Assembly (NCBI GenBank): GCA_023249695.1
Contig: JAHFCD010000036.1
Location: 2,116-10,288 of the forward strand
Length of the DNA: 8,173 nucleotides
Reading direction: 5' to 3'
DNA from: Elusimicrobiota bacterium
GTDB taxonomy: Bacteria > Elusimicrobiota > Elusimicrobia > UBA1565 > UBA9628
Shown: in pieces, positions 1 to 6,753 of the stretch
Position numbering within the stretch: the stretch's first letter is position 1
How the letters are laid out: the number at the start of each line of letters is the position of its first letter
Translations under genes and position numbers: made by a program
The notes under the pieces: model-generated
The model's input: only the letters and a program-made list of their open reading frames with translations
Databases searched by the model: none
Told to the model about the DNA's origin: nothing

Positions 1-1022
1 CCGGCCTCGACCAGGCCGCGCAGGCCCGGCTGTTCTCCGCGTTCGCCGGCGGCACGGGGCTGGGGCTGGCCCTCGCCAAAAAGCTCGTCGACTCGATGAA
101 GGGCGCCGTCGGAGCGGTGAGCGCCCCGGGGAAGGGGTCGACGTTCTGGTTCGAGGCCGGCTTGAGCAAGGCCGCGGCCGCCCCGCCGGCGGAGCCGCCG
201 ATCCCCGCTTCTGCGCGCGTCCTCATCGTCGACGCCAATGAGACCGCCCGTCGAATCACCGCGCAATTGACGGCCTCGTGGCGACTGCGCCCCCTCGCGG
301 TCGTCGACGGCGCTTCCGCTCTGGCCGCGCTGCGCGCCGCCGAGGCGGAAGGCGACCCGTTCATGCTGGCCCTCGTCGACAGGACGCTGCCCGACATGGA
401 CGGCGCGCAGCTGGCCGCCGAGATCAAGGGCGACGCGACCTTGGTCGCCGTGCGCATGATCCTCGTCAGCTCCCCGCCGGCGATGGCCGCGGGCGACGAG
501 CTGTCTCGCCAGGGCTTCGACGGCGCCTTGGCCAAGCCGATGCGGAAATCATCTCTCCAGAGCGCCATCTCCGGCGTGCTGAGCGGCCCCGCCGCGCGCG
601 TCGAGCCGCCCGCCTCTTGGAAAGGGCGGCGCATACTCGTCGTCGAGGATAACCCCGGAAACCGGAGGCTGGCCGTGTTCCAGCTGCAAACCTTGGGCTG
701 CACGGCCGACGCCGTGGCCAACGGGCGTGAGGCGCTGGCGACGCTCGGGTCCATCCCGTACGACCTGGTGCTGATGGATTGCCTGATGCCGGAGATGGAC
801 GGCTTCGCGGCGACGGCTGCGATCCGCGCGCTGCCGGCCCTGGAGGGCCGCAAGACGGCGATCCTCGGCCTGACGGCCGGGGCCCTCGAGGCCTACCGCA
901 AGCGCGGCCTGGCCGCCGGCATGGACGACGTGCTCCCCAAGCCCGCGCTCCTCGAGGACCTCGCCGCGGCGCTCGGGCGCTGGTGCGGAGAAAACCCCGC
1001 CGAGTCGCCGCAGGCGCTCTAG
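1..1022 (+). CDS. Hybrid sensor histidine kinase, C-terminal part (ATPase end plus two receiver domains); 5' end outside window
   Basis: The reading frame is open from base 3 to the TAG at 1020-1022, so the gene begins upstream. Numbering from base 3, the start is the end of an HATPase_c domain: F-box LFSAF (residues 10-14), G2 box GTGLGL (17-22) and the closing strand GKGSTFWFEAGL. An Ala/Pro-rich linker follows. Receiver 1 spans about 216-580, with Asp77, phospho-acceptor Asp126, Ser156 and Lys178; the second acidic residue of the usual DD pair is Ala78. Receiver 2 spans about 630-985 and is canonical: Glu215/Asp216, Asp259 in LMDCLMPEMDG, Thr291 and Lys313. No Hpt domain follows. By family knowledge such kinases autophosphorylate on a His and relay phosphate to receiver aspartates; signal and target are unknown here. 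The segment between F-box and G2 box, normally about ten residues of ATP lid, is almost absent. The long internal ATG at 96 is not a credible start because it falls inside the ATPase domain. Confidence 0.92.
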   Translation, partial: GLDQAAQARLFSAFAGGTGLGLALAKKLVDSMKGAVGAVSAPGKGSTFWFEAGLSKAAAAPPAEPPIPASARVLIVDANETARRITAQLTASWRLRPLAVVDGASALAALRAAEAEGDPFMLALVDRTLPDMDGAQLAAEIKGDATLVAVRMILVSSPPAMAAGDELSRQGFDGALAKPMRKSSLQSAISGVLSGPAARVEPPASWKGRRILVVEDNPGNRRLAVFQLQTLGCTADAVANGREALATLGSIPYDLVLMDCLMPEMDGFAATAAIRALPALEGRKTAILGLTAGALEAYRKRGLAAGMDDVLPKPALLEDLAAALGRWCGENPAESPQAL

Positions 1023-1028
1023 GCCTTT

Positions 1029-1056
1029 GGGGCCGGACCATCGGGTCCAAGGCCCC
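1029..1056 (+). terminator. GC-rich hairpin after the kinase gene, possible terminator
   Basis: GGGGCC-GGACC (1029-1039) pairs with GGTCC-AA-GGCCCC (1044-1056) around an ATCG loop. This gives an 11-bp stem with a two-base AA bulge on the 3' arm. It starts 7 bases after the kinase stop codon, where a terminator is expected. No T-run follows (TGGGCTCC instead), so it is not a textbook intrinsic terminator. It could be a processing or stabilising hairpin, or could block read-through into the protease gene. Confidence 0.45.
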
Positions 1057-1079
1057 TGGGCTCCGGACGCCGGGCCTTC

Positions 1080-1085
1080 CATACT
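1080..1085 (+). promoter_or_regulatory. Possible -10 element of the protease gene
   Basis: CATACT (4 of 6 matches to TATAAT) ends exactly 6 bases before the ATG at 1092, the same distance as the perfect TATAAT before leuS. No good -35 hexamer is visible around 1057-1063. There is no Shine-Dalgarno sequence between it and the ATG. Alone this is weak; it is listed because the geometry repeats at leuS. Confidence 0.3.
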
Positions 1086-1091
1086 TCATCC

Positions 1092-2147
1092 ATGCAGCGC
1101 CTGCTGACCTTCCTCCTCCTGGCCGCCGCCGTTCCCGTGCGCGCCCAGTTCGAGGAGGCCCGGCCGGCGCTGTCGGCCATCGCGGGCGCCGCGAACGGCC
1201 AGCGCGCGCTTTCCGCGGCCGCGCGCCATGAAACCAGCTTCCAGGTTCCCATCGTCGACCTGGGCAACCAATATCAGTCGGGGATCTGCTACGCGCATAC
1301 GGCGCTCGGCTACGTGGACGTGCTCGCCGAGCTGTACGGTCAAAACGGAGAAAAGACGTTTTACCCCAAGACCATCTTGATTTTGCTCTCCCTCGATACG
1401 GACACGAACTATTTGGAAGGGCGCGTCGCGTTCAAGAGCTTTTTCAACGGCTCCGAAACCTTGTTCGACGGCGGCTCCATGGAGGAAATGATCGGCGCGA
1501 TGCTCCGGCATCCGGAGGCTTTAATTCCGGTCAGCCCGCAGCTCGACGATCTGATCGGAGGGGCGCTCCTTTTCCGGGAGACCGTGTACGAGAACTCGAA
1601 AGCCGCGCCGTTCCGCAAAAAGCTCGCGCGCAATCTCCACGACAAGATTCAAAAGGCGCTGAACGGCCGTCTGCGGACGGAGGCCCTCGCCTTCGTCGCG
1701 GACCTCGGCAAGGCCGGATTCACCCTGGACGACGCGAGCCGGTCCGTGGTATACGCGCGCCCGGCGACGCCGGCCGTGAACCCGGTCTCGGAGCGGCTGA
1801 AGCGAAAAAACCTCGGGCCCTTAAAATCCACGGTGCTGCAGGACCTGCCGCCCGCGCGGTGCGAGGAGACCGTTTTCCGAATCCTCAAAACGTCCCTGGA
1901 AAACGGCTTTCCCGTCATCCTCTCCATCGCCATGCCCGATCGCCGCCTCAGCAGCGGCCAGCCGACGCCCCGGCACGCGATGATCATCAATCGGCTGTTC
2001 CCGGCGCATGAAGGCTATCAGACGTCGGCCAAAAACTCGTGGGCCGGGCAGGGCAACGGGGTTCCGGTCACGCACACCTTGCGCGCGCTGTGCCGGCCGG
2101 TCAACGCGGTCATCCTGAGCTACGGCCCCGCCGTCGACTTGAATTGA
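1092..2147 (+). CDS. Secreted papain-like (clan CA, C1 family) cysteine peptidase
   Basis: 351 residues. Residues 1-18 form a Sec signal peptide (MQR, then a Leu/Ala core, cleavage predicted at VRA|Q), so the protein is exported. A papain active site can be read directly. [11 protein letters not shown] contains Cys66, with Gln60 exactly six residues upstream, as for the oxyanion Gln19/Cys25 of papain. RHAMIIN holds the catalytic His295, and [11 protein letters not shown] holds Asn315 followed by the usual Ser-Trp. A GG at 127-128 and the strand before the His ([11 protein letters not shown]) also fit the C1 fold. Cys to His is 229 residues, against 134 in papain, so a large insertion lies between about 150 and 260, partly helical and Lys/Arg-rich. 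This recalls C1B (bleomycin hydrolase-like) enzymes, but that assignment is tentative. There is no clear propeptide: only about 33 residues separate the signal peptide from the first core strand. Substrate unknown. No Shine-Dalgarno is visible. The gene stands between two hairpins, so it is probably its own unit. Confidence 0.85.
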   Translation: MQRLLTFLLLAAAVPVRAQFEEARPALSAIAGAANGQRALSAAARHETSFQVPIVDLGNQYQSGICYAHTALGYVDVLAELYGQNGEKTFYPKTILILLSLDTDTNYLEGRVAFKSFFNGSETLFDGGSMEEMIGAMLRHPEALIPVSPQLDDLIGGALLFRETVYENSKAAPFRKKLARNLHDKIQKALNGRLRTEALAFVADLGKAGFTLDDASRSVVYARPATPAVNPVSERLKRKNLGPLKSTVLQDLPPARCEETVFRILKTSLENGFPVILSIAMPDRRLSSGQPTPRHAMIINRLFPAHEGYQTSAKNSWAGQGNGVPVTHTLRALCRPVNAVILSYGPAVDLN

Positions 2148-2156
2148 CGGGCCCCG

Positions 2157-2184
2157 TTTCGCCCTCGGCCCCGGCCGGGCGAAA
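2157..2184. repeat. Perfect 8-bp inverted repeat between the protease gene and leuS
   Basis: TTTCGCCC (2157-2164) and GGGCGAAA (2177-2184) are exact inverted copies separated by 12 GC-rich bases. The repeat lies 9 bases after the protease stop codon and 4 bases before the leuS -10 box. As RNA it would form a stable hairpin that could end protease transcription, though no T-run follows. As DNA it straddles the expected -35 region of leuS, so it could also be an operator. The sequence does not decide between these. Confidence 0.5.
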
Positions 2185-2187
2185 AGC

Positions 2188-2193
2188 TATAAT
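2188..2193 (+). promoter_or_regulatory. Consensus -10 box (TATAAT) of the leuS operon
   Basis: A perfect TATAAT lies 6 bases before the GTG start codon of leuS. With the usual 6-7 base spacing from -10 to the transcription start, the mRNA would begin at or next to the GTG, giving a leaderless message. No convincing -35 hexamer is present at 16-18 bases upstream (around 2164-2171, TCGGCC). A TTGACG at 2144-2149 is 38 bases away, too far to serve. No Shine-Dalgarno lies between 2194 and 2199. Confidence 0.55.
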
Positions 2194-2199
2194 CCTCGC

Positions 2200-4707
2200 G
2201 TGAAGACCGAACATATCCCCTTCGGGGATATCGAAAAAAAGTGGCAGGACAAATGGGAAGCCGAAGGGGTTTTCCGCGCGCCGAAGTCGCCGAGGCCTGG
2301 TAAAAAATTCTACTGCCTCGACATGTTCCCCTACCCCTCCGCGGCGGGCCTGCACGTCGGCCATCCCGAGGGCTACACCGCCACCGACATCCTGTGCCGC
2401 TACAAGCGCATGAAGGACTTCGACGTCCTGCACCCGATGGGCTGGGACGCGTTCGGGCTTCCCGCCGAGAACTTCGCCATCGCGACGGGCACCCACCCGG
2501 CGAAGATCACGAAGGAGAACGTCGACAATTTCCGGCGCCAGATCAAATCGCTCGGCTTCTCCTACGACTGGGACCGGGAGGTCGACACGACCGACCCGGC
2601 GTACTACAAGTGGACGCAGTGGATCTTCCTGCAGCTCTATAAGAAGGGCCTGGCCTACGAATCCACCGCCCCGATCAATTGGTGCCCGAAGGACCAGACC
2701 GGCCTCGCCAACGAGGAGGTGTTCAATGGCGCCTGCGAGCGCTGCGGCACCAAGGTCGAGCGCAAGAACATACGCCAGTGGGTCTTGAGGATCACCGCGT
2801 ACGCCGACCGCCTCGAGTCCGACCTCGCGGGCCTCGATTGGCCCGAGTCGACGATCTCGATGCAGCGGCATTGGGTCGGGCGCTCCGAAGGGGCCGAGGT
2901 TTCGTTCAAATCCGAGGGCGGCGACGAGATCAAGGTCTTCACGACCCGTCCCGACACCTTGTTCGGAGCGACGTACATGGTCCTAGCGCCGGAGCACGCG
3001 CTCGTCGCGAAGCTGACGACGCCCGCCCAGAAGGCGGCCGTGGCGGCTTATGCCGCCGCCGCCGGGAACAAGTCCGACCTCGAGCGCACCGAGCTGCAGA
3101 AGGACAAGACGGGCGTGGCGACGGGCGGCTTCGCGATCAACCCGGTCAACGGCGAGAAGATTCCCGTCTACATCGCCGACTACGTGCTCGGCTCCTACGG
3201 AACCGGCGCCATCATGGCGGTGCCGGCGCACGACGAGCGCGATCACGAGTTCGCGACCAAATACAACATTGCGATCAAGACGGTCGTCCTCGGCCAGGCC
3301 GAGGACGGCAAGCCTTTCACCGGGGAAGGAACGGCGACGAATTCGGGACTCCTGGACGGCCTGACGACGCCCGAGGCCAAGAAACGGATGATCGCTTGGC
3401 TTGAAGAAAAATCTCTCGGAGCCAAGCGGGTCAACTACAAACTTCGCGACTGGCTTTTTTCGCGGCAGCGGTATTGGGGCGAGCCCATACCGATCGTCCA
3501 CTGCGCCAAGTGCGGCATCGTGCCCGTGCCGGAATCGCAGCTGCCGCTGCGTTTGCCCGAGGTGGCCGACTTCAAGCCGACGGGGACCGGCGAATCGCCC
3601 CTGGCGAACGTGACCGACTGGGTCAACACGTCTTGCCCCGCCTGCGGCGGGGCGGCCAAGCGTGAAACCAATACCATGCCTCAGTGGGCGGGGTCGTGCT
3701 GGTACTACCTGCGCTACATCGATCCGAAGAATTCTTCCGCCGCGTGGGGCAAAGAACTCGAGAAGGCCTGGGGCCCCGTCGACTGTTATGTCGGCGGCGC
3801 CGAGCACGCCGTCCTGCACCTGCTCTATGCCCGATTCTGGCACAAGGTCCTTTTCGATCTCGGCTTCGTCTCGACCAAGGAGCCTTTTCAAAAACTCCGG
3901 CACCAGGGCATGATCCTTTCCTACTCGAATCGCGACGCGAAAGGGAACTATCACCCGTACGAGGATGTCGAATACGACGACCAGAATCGGGCGAAGCTCG
4001 CCGCGACGGGCGAGGTTCTGACCTCTCAGGTCGAGAAGATGTCGAAGTCCAAGAAAAACGTCGTCAACCCCGACACCGTGCTCAAGCGCTACGGCGCGGA
4101 CTCTTTCCGGCTCTATGAGATGTTCATGGGACCCTTCGAGCAGGCCAAGCCCTGGGACATGCGCAGCATCGAGGGCGTCCACCGCTTCCTGCGCCGCGCC
4201 TTCATCCTGATCAACGACCTGGAAGCACCCCCCGCCGAAGGCGAAGGCCTCGTCGCGCTGCGCCACCGCACGATCAAGAAGGTCGGCGAGGACATCGAGG
4301 CGTTCGGATTCAATACCGCGATCTCCGCGCTGATGATCTACCTGAACGCGATCCATGCCGAAAAGGCGCCGGCCAAAGCCGATTTAGACGCTTTCCTGGT
4401 GCTGCTCAATCCGTTCGCCCCACATCTGACCGAAGAGCTCTGGCAAAAGCTCGGCCACGGAGACCTGCTCTGCCGGCAGACCTGGCCGTCCTGGGACGCC
4501 GGTCATCTCGTGGACTCCACGATCGAGTATCCCGTCCAGGTCAACGGCAAGCTGCGCGCCACCTTCACGATATCCGCCGACGCGACCGAATCCGCCGTCA
4601 AGGAAGCCGCGCTCGGCCACGAGAAGGTCAAGGCCGCCGTCGGCGCCCAGCAGATCGTGAAAGTCATCCTCATCCCCAAAAAGCTCGTCAACCTGGTGGT
4701 CAAATGA
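2200..4707 (+). CDS. leuS: Leucyl-tRNA synthetase (class Ia)
   Basis: 835 residues, normal for bacterial LeuRS. It charges tRNA-Leu with leucine in the cytoplasm. The HIGH motif is HVGH (52-55) after YPSAAGL, and the KMSKS motif is intact (613-617). The CP1 editing domain has [13 protein letters not shown] (248-260) and [13 protein letters not shown], with the editing aspartate at 345. Zinc-binding cysteines are visible: Cys162, 179 and 182 in the first cluster, and a second ribbon, HCAKCG (435/438) with CPACGG (479/482), as in Thermus-type LeuRS and absent from E. coli. [18 protein letters not shown] and [16 protein letters not shown] are family hallmarks. The start is GTG at 2200. The first in-frame ATG is Met42, already inside the core (DMFPYPS), and the N-terminus from GTG aligns with known LeuRS starts. 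It is the first gene of an operon, overlapping lptE by four bases (ATGA). Confidence 0.99.
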   Translation: MKTEHIPFGDIEKKWQDKWEAEGVFRAPKSPRPGKKFYCLDMFPYPSAAGLHVGHPEGYTATDILCRYKRMKDFDVLHPMGWDAFGLPAENFAIATGTHPAKITKENVDNFRRQIKSLGFSYDWDREVDTTDPAYYKWTQWIFLQLYKKGLAYESTAPINWCPKDQTGLANEEVFNGACERCGTKVERKNIRQWVLRITAYADRLESDLAGLDWPESTISMQRHWVGRSEGAEVSFKSEGGDEIKVFTTRPDTLFGATYMVLAPEHALVAKLTTPAQKAAVAAYAAAAGNKSDLERTELQKDKTGVATGGFAINPVNGEKIPVYIADYVLGSYGTGAIMAVPAHDERDHEFATKYNIAIKTVVLGQAEDGKPFTGEGTATNSGLLDGLTTPEAKKRMIAWLEEKSLGAKRVNYKLRDWLFSRQRYWGEPIPIVHCAKCGIVPVPESQLPLRLPEVADFKPTGTGESPLANVTDWVNTSCPACGGAAKRETNTMPQWAGSCWYYLRYIDPKNSSAAWGKELEKAWGPVDCYVGGAEHAVLHLLYARFWHKVLFDLGFVSTKEPFQKLRHQGMILSYSNRDAKGNYHPYEDVEYDDQNRAKLAATGEVLTSQVEKMSKSKKNVVNPDTVLKRYGADSFRLYEMFMGPFEQAKPWDMRSIEGVHRFLRRAFILINDLEAPPAEGEGLVALRHRTIKKVGEDIEAFGFNTAISALMIYLNAIHAEKAPAKADLDAFLVLLNPFAPHLTEELWQKLGHGDLLCRQTWPSWDAGHLVDSTIEYPVQVNGKLRATFTISADATESAVKEAALGHEKVKAAVGAQQIVKVILIPKKLVNLVVK

Positions 4708-5324
4708 ACAAGCTCCGACTTCTTCCCCTCGCGCTGATCGCGCTGGCCGCCGCGTGCGGCTCCGACGTCGCCTACAAGCCGACGGCCCAGATCCTGCCCC
4801 AGCACGTCCAGCGCCTGGCCCTGCGCCCGATCGCCAACAAGACCCAGCAATTCGGCCTCGAGGACAAGCTCTCGCTGCGGGTGCGCGACGAGTTCCTGCG
4901 GGACGGCCGCTATCCGCTGGTGCCCGAGCCGGAATCGCAGGGCATCGTCTGGATCACGATCTCGCGCTACATCCTGACCGCCGTGCAGTACGACTCGACG
5001 CAGGCGGCGACCGCCTACAAGCTGCGCATCCTCGTGGACCTTCAGTTCGTCGACAAGAGCACGAACCAGATCCTGTGGGAGGAAAAGAACCTCGAGGGCA
5101 TCCTCTCCTTTCCCGCGCAGACGCTTCGCGGCGGCTTGACCGAAGAGCAGGCGCGCGAGCAGATCTGGGAGATCCTGGCGCGCAACATCGTCAAGCGCGT
5201 CGTGGACGGGTTCGGCTCGGTCACCGGCACCTCGGAGCGCCGGATCACGGGAGAAGCCCCTTCGACGCAACCCGCCGCCAAGCCCGAGGAGCCGCTGAAG
5301 CCCGTCATCTCCAACCCGTATTAA
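4704..5324 (+). CDS. lptE: LptE-like LPS-assembly outer-membrane lipoprotein
   Basis: 206 residues. The N-terminus is a lipoprotein signal peptide with a lipobox ending LAAAC, lipid-modified at Cys18; Gly19 and Ser20 follow, with no Asp at +2, which suits the outer membrane. The body has the LptE/RlpB pattern: a first strand [12 protein letters not shown], a helix with [20 protein letters not shown], then alternating strands [20 protein letters not shown] and the ILWEEK turn near 123. In the family LptE plugs the LptD barrel and helps insert lipopolysaccharide at the cell surface. The last 25 or so residues are a Pro/Ala/Glu-rich tail, probably disordered. The ATG overlaps the leuS TGA as ATGA, implying translational coupling, and no strong Shine-Dalgarno is seen. 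LptE sequences are poorly conserved, so position between leuS and holA, exactly as in E. coli, is an important part of the case. Confidence 0.85.
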   Translation: MNKLRLLPLALIALAAACGSDVAYKPTAQILPQHVQRLALRPIANKTQQFGLEDKLSLRVRDEFLRDGRYPLVPEPESQGIVWITISRYILTAVQYDSTQAATAYKLRILVDLQFVDKSTNQILWEEKNLEGILSFPAQTLRGGLTEEQAREQIWEILARNIVKRVVDGFGSVTGTSERRITGEAPSTQPAAKPEEPLKPVISNPY

Positions 5325-5331
5325 CGGAGCG

Positions 5332-6345
5332 ATGGAACTCAAGCCCGACGACCTCGCCGCGGAGTGGAAGGCCGGGAAGTTCCGGCCGGTCTACTACCTG
5401 TTCGGCGAGGAGTCCGCGTCCAAGGCCGACGCGGTCCTGAAGCTCAAGGCGCTCTTCAAGCCCGACGACTTCAACCTCCGCGAGTTCGCCGGCGACCCCA
5501 ACTCCGAGCACCCCGCGATCGTCAGCGAGGCCCTGACCTTGCCCGTCTTCGCGGACAAGCGGCTCGTGATCGTGCGCAGCCCGAAGATCCCCGCCGAGGC
5601 GCGCGCGGCCTTCGCCGAGTACCTGCGCGCGCCTTCGACGACGACGACGCTCGTGCTGCTGTCGGAGGACCGCCGGCCGGACAAGAAGGACGCCCTGGCG
5701 AACGCTGCCGCCGCCGCCGGCGCGGTCTGCGTATTTTCCCCGCTCACCGAGGACGAGGCCGTCGAGCGCCTGCTCGCCGAGGCCAAGAAAGCCGGAAAGA
5801 AGCTGGACCCCGCCGCGGCCGCCGCGCTGACCGAGCAGGCCGGGACGGATTGGGGCATCTTAAGCGGCGAGCTCGAGAAGGCGATTCTGTTCGCCGCGCA
5901 AACGGATTCAATTGGCCTCGAGGCCGTGTCGGCGAGCATGGGCTTTCGCAAGGCGACCGATCCCTGGGCCTTCGAGCGTCTCGTGTCGGCGCGCGACCTG
6001 AAGGCCTGCCTGACCTACCTTCGCGACGCGTTCGCCGACGCGAAGCCCGACGAGGTCGTGTTCCGCTCGCTCGCCCAGGCCCGGGCCGCCTACCTCAAGC
6101 AACTCAAGGCCAAGCGCATGCTGAAGGCCGGCATGGCCCCGCGCGACATCGAGATGAAGCTCCGCATCTTCTACGACCGCGACTTTTTTCCGCGCGCCCA
6201 GCGCGTCACCGAGGAGCGCCTGCGCCGCGACCTGCGCCGCCTGCTCGAGGTCGAGACCGACCTCAAGTCCAAAGCCTGGCTCGACGCCAAGATCGAGTTC
6301 CAAGGCGTCGTCGTCGAGCTCTGCACCCCGACGGCCCGCCTGTAA
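5332..6345 (+). CDS. holA: DNA polymerase III, delta subunit
   Basis: 337 residues, the normal size. Delta is the clamp-loader subunit that opens the beta sliding clamp. Family features in order: KFRPVYYLFGEE near residue 20 (where a P-loop would be, degenerate as in all delta subunits); ALTLPVFADKRLVIVR (about 67-82); TTTLVLLSEDRRPDKKD in the AAA+ core; VFSPLTEDEAVERLL; then GTDWGILSGELEKAILFA (around 165-182), the classic delta lid motif; and a helical C-terminal collar. The ATG at 5332 follows the lptE stop by 7 bases. A GGAG at 5326-5329 is only 2 bases from the ATG, closer than an efficient Shine-Dalgarno, so coupling to lptE translation is likely. Last gene of the leuS-lptE-holA unit; a hairpin follows 18 bases after the stop codon. 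Confidence 0.96.
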   Translation: MELKPDDLAAEWKAGKFRPVYYLFGEESASKADAVLKLKALFKPDDFNLREFAGDPNSEHPAIVSEALTLPVFADKRLVIVRSPKIPAEARAAFAEYLRAPSTTTTLVLLSEDRRPDKKDALANAAAAAGAVCVFSPLTEDEAVERLLAEAKKAGKKLDPAAAAALTEQAGTDWGILSGELEKAILFAAQTDSIGLEAVSASMGFRKATDPWAFERLVSARDLKACLTYLRDAFADAKPDEVVFRSLAQARAAYLKQLKAKRMLKAGMAPRDIEMKLRIFYDRDFFPRAQRVTEERLRRDLRRLLEVETDLKSKAWLDAKIEFQGVVVELCTPTARL

Positions 6346-6362
6346 TCAGAGGCCTGGCACCA

Positions 6363-6399
6363 AACAAGGCGCCCGTCCCTTGGGGGACGGGCGCTTGTT
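6363..6399. terminator. Bidirectional hairpin terminator between holA and rpsT
   Basis: GCGCCCGTCCC (6369-6379) pairs perfectly with GGGACGGGCGC (6384-6394) around a TTGG loop. After a one-base G bulge (6368) the stem continues for 5 more pairs (6363-6367 with 6395-6399). Downstream on the plus strand comes GTTTGCC. On the minus strand the 3' side reads CCTTGTTTGG. It sits between the convergent stops of holA and rpsT, 18 bases from each, so it can end both transcripts. T-runs are short on both sides. Confidence 0.8.
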
Positions 6400-6416
6400 G
6401 TTTGCCGAGAAAAATC

Positions 6417-6707
6417 TTACTTCGCGGCGGCGGTCAGCTTGTTGACCTGGAGGGCCAGGCGCGACTTCTTGCGCGCGGCGGCTTTCCAGTGGATCGTCCC
6501 GCTCTTCGCGGCTTTATCGAGGGCGGAGGAGGCCTTTCCGGTCAGGGCCGACAATCCCTTGACGTCCTTGCTCTTCGCGGCGTCCATGACGGCGCGGACG
6601 GCGACCCGGACGGACTTCTTGATGCCCGCGTTGTGGATCGCGTGCTTCAGGGACTGGCGGTGAGCCTTGAGTCCCGACTTGTGACGCATCTGCTTCATCT
6701 TTGCCAT
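6417..6707 (-). CDS. rpsT: 30S ribosomal protein S20
   Basis: 96 residues, very basic and helical, slightly longer than typical S20 (about 85-90). It binds 16S rRNA early in assembly of the small ribosomal subunit. The N-terminus MAKMKQMRHKSGLKAHRQ, the middle SVRVAVRAVMDAAKSKD and the C-terminal signature LDKAAKSGTIHWKAAARKKS identify the family; the usual IHKN/IHPN reads IHWK here. The chosen start is the ATG at 6707. The frame also extends up to a TTG at 6746, but that TTG is the first triplet of the -35 box, and the extra 13 residues do not look like S20. No Shine-Dalgarno precedes the ATG. Convergent with holA and sharing its terminator. Confidence 0.97.
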   Translation of the reverse strand: MAKMKQMRHKSGLKAHRQSLKHAIHNAGIKKSVRVAVRAVMDAAKSKDVKGLSALTGKASSALDKAAKSGTIHWKAAARKKSRLALQVNKLTAAAK

Positions 6708-6716
6708 AGTTTTGAG

Positions 6717-6746
6717 ATTATGGCTTTTTAGGGCCCCCTCCGTCAA
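6717..6746 (-). promoter_or_regulatory. Sigma70-type promoter of rpsT
   Basis: On the minus strand the -35 box TTGACG (6741-6746, 5 of 6) and the -10 box CATAAT (6717-6722, 5 of 6) are separated by 18 bases. Nine bases, CTCAAAACT, lie between the -10 box and the ATG at 6707. Transcription would therefore start within about 2-4 bases of the start codon, giving an almost leaderless mRNA. The promoter fills most of the 46-base gap between rpsT and the upstream barrel gene, which means rpsT has its own start even though it points the same way. Confidence 0.75.
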
Positions 6747-6753
6747 TGCGCTC

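Noticed and set aside
2144..2149. TTGACG as a -35 box for leuS
   Set aside because: It is 38 bases from the TATAAT, twice the allowed spacing, and is formed by the protease stop codon context.
2148..2199. T-box or leucine attenuator in front of leuS
   Set aside because: Only 52 bases separate the genes. There is no room for a T-box, no T-box consensus and no leader peptide with Leu codons.
2110..2871. 253-codon minus-strand frame opposite the start of leuS
   Set aside because: No motifs; it spans the leuS promoter and coding start and is explained by codon bias.
2983..4356. 457-codon open frame on the minus strand opposite leuS
   Set aside because: It is a mirror of the strong codon bias of leuS in high-GC DNA. 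Its translation is low-complexity, rich in Arg, Val, Asp and Leu without family motifs, whereas leuS on the other strand is certain.
4754..5440. 228-codon plus-strand frame overlapping lptE and holA
   Set aside because: Out-of-frame translation dominated by Arg, Ala and Pro, with no motif; lptE and holA account for the region.
5364..6731. 455-codon plus-strand frame overlapping holA and running into rpsT
   Set aside because: Arg/Pro/Gly-rich shadow translation; it crosses the holA stop and the terminator and reads antisense through rpsT.
6708..6746. Extended rpsT beginning at TTG 6746
   Set aside because: The TTG is the first part of the -35 box, and the extra 13 residues are unlike any S20 N-terminus.
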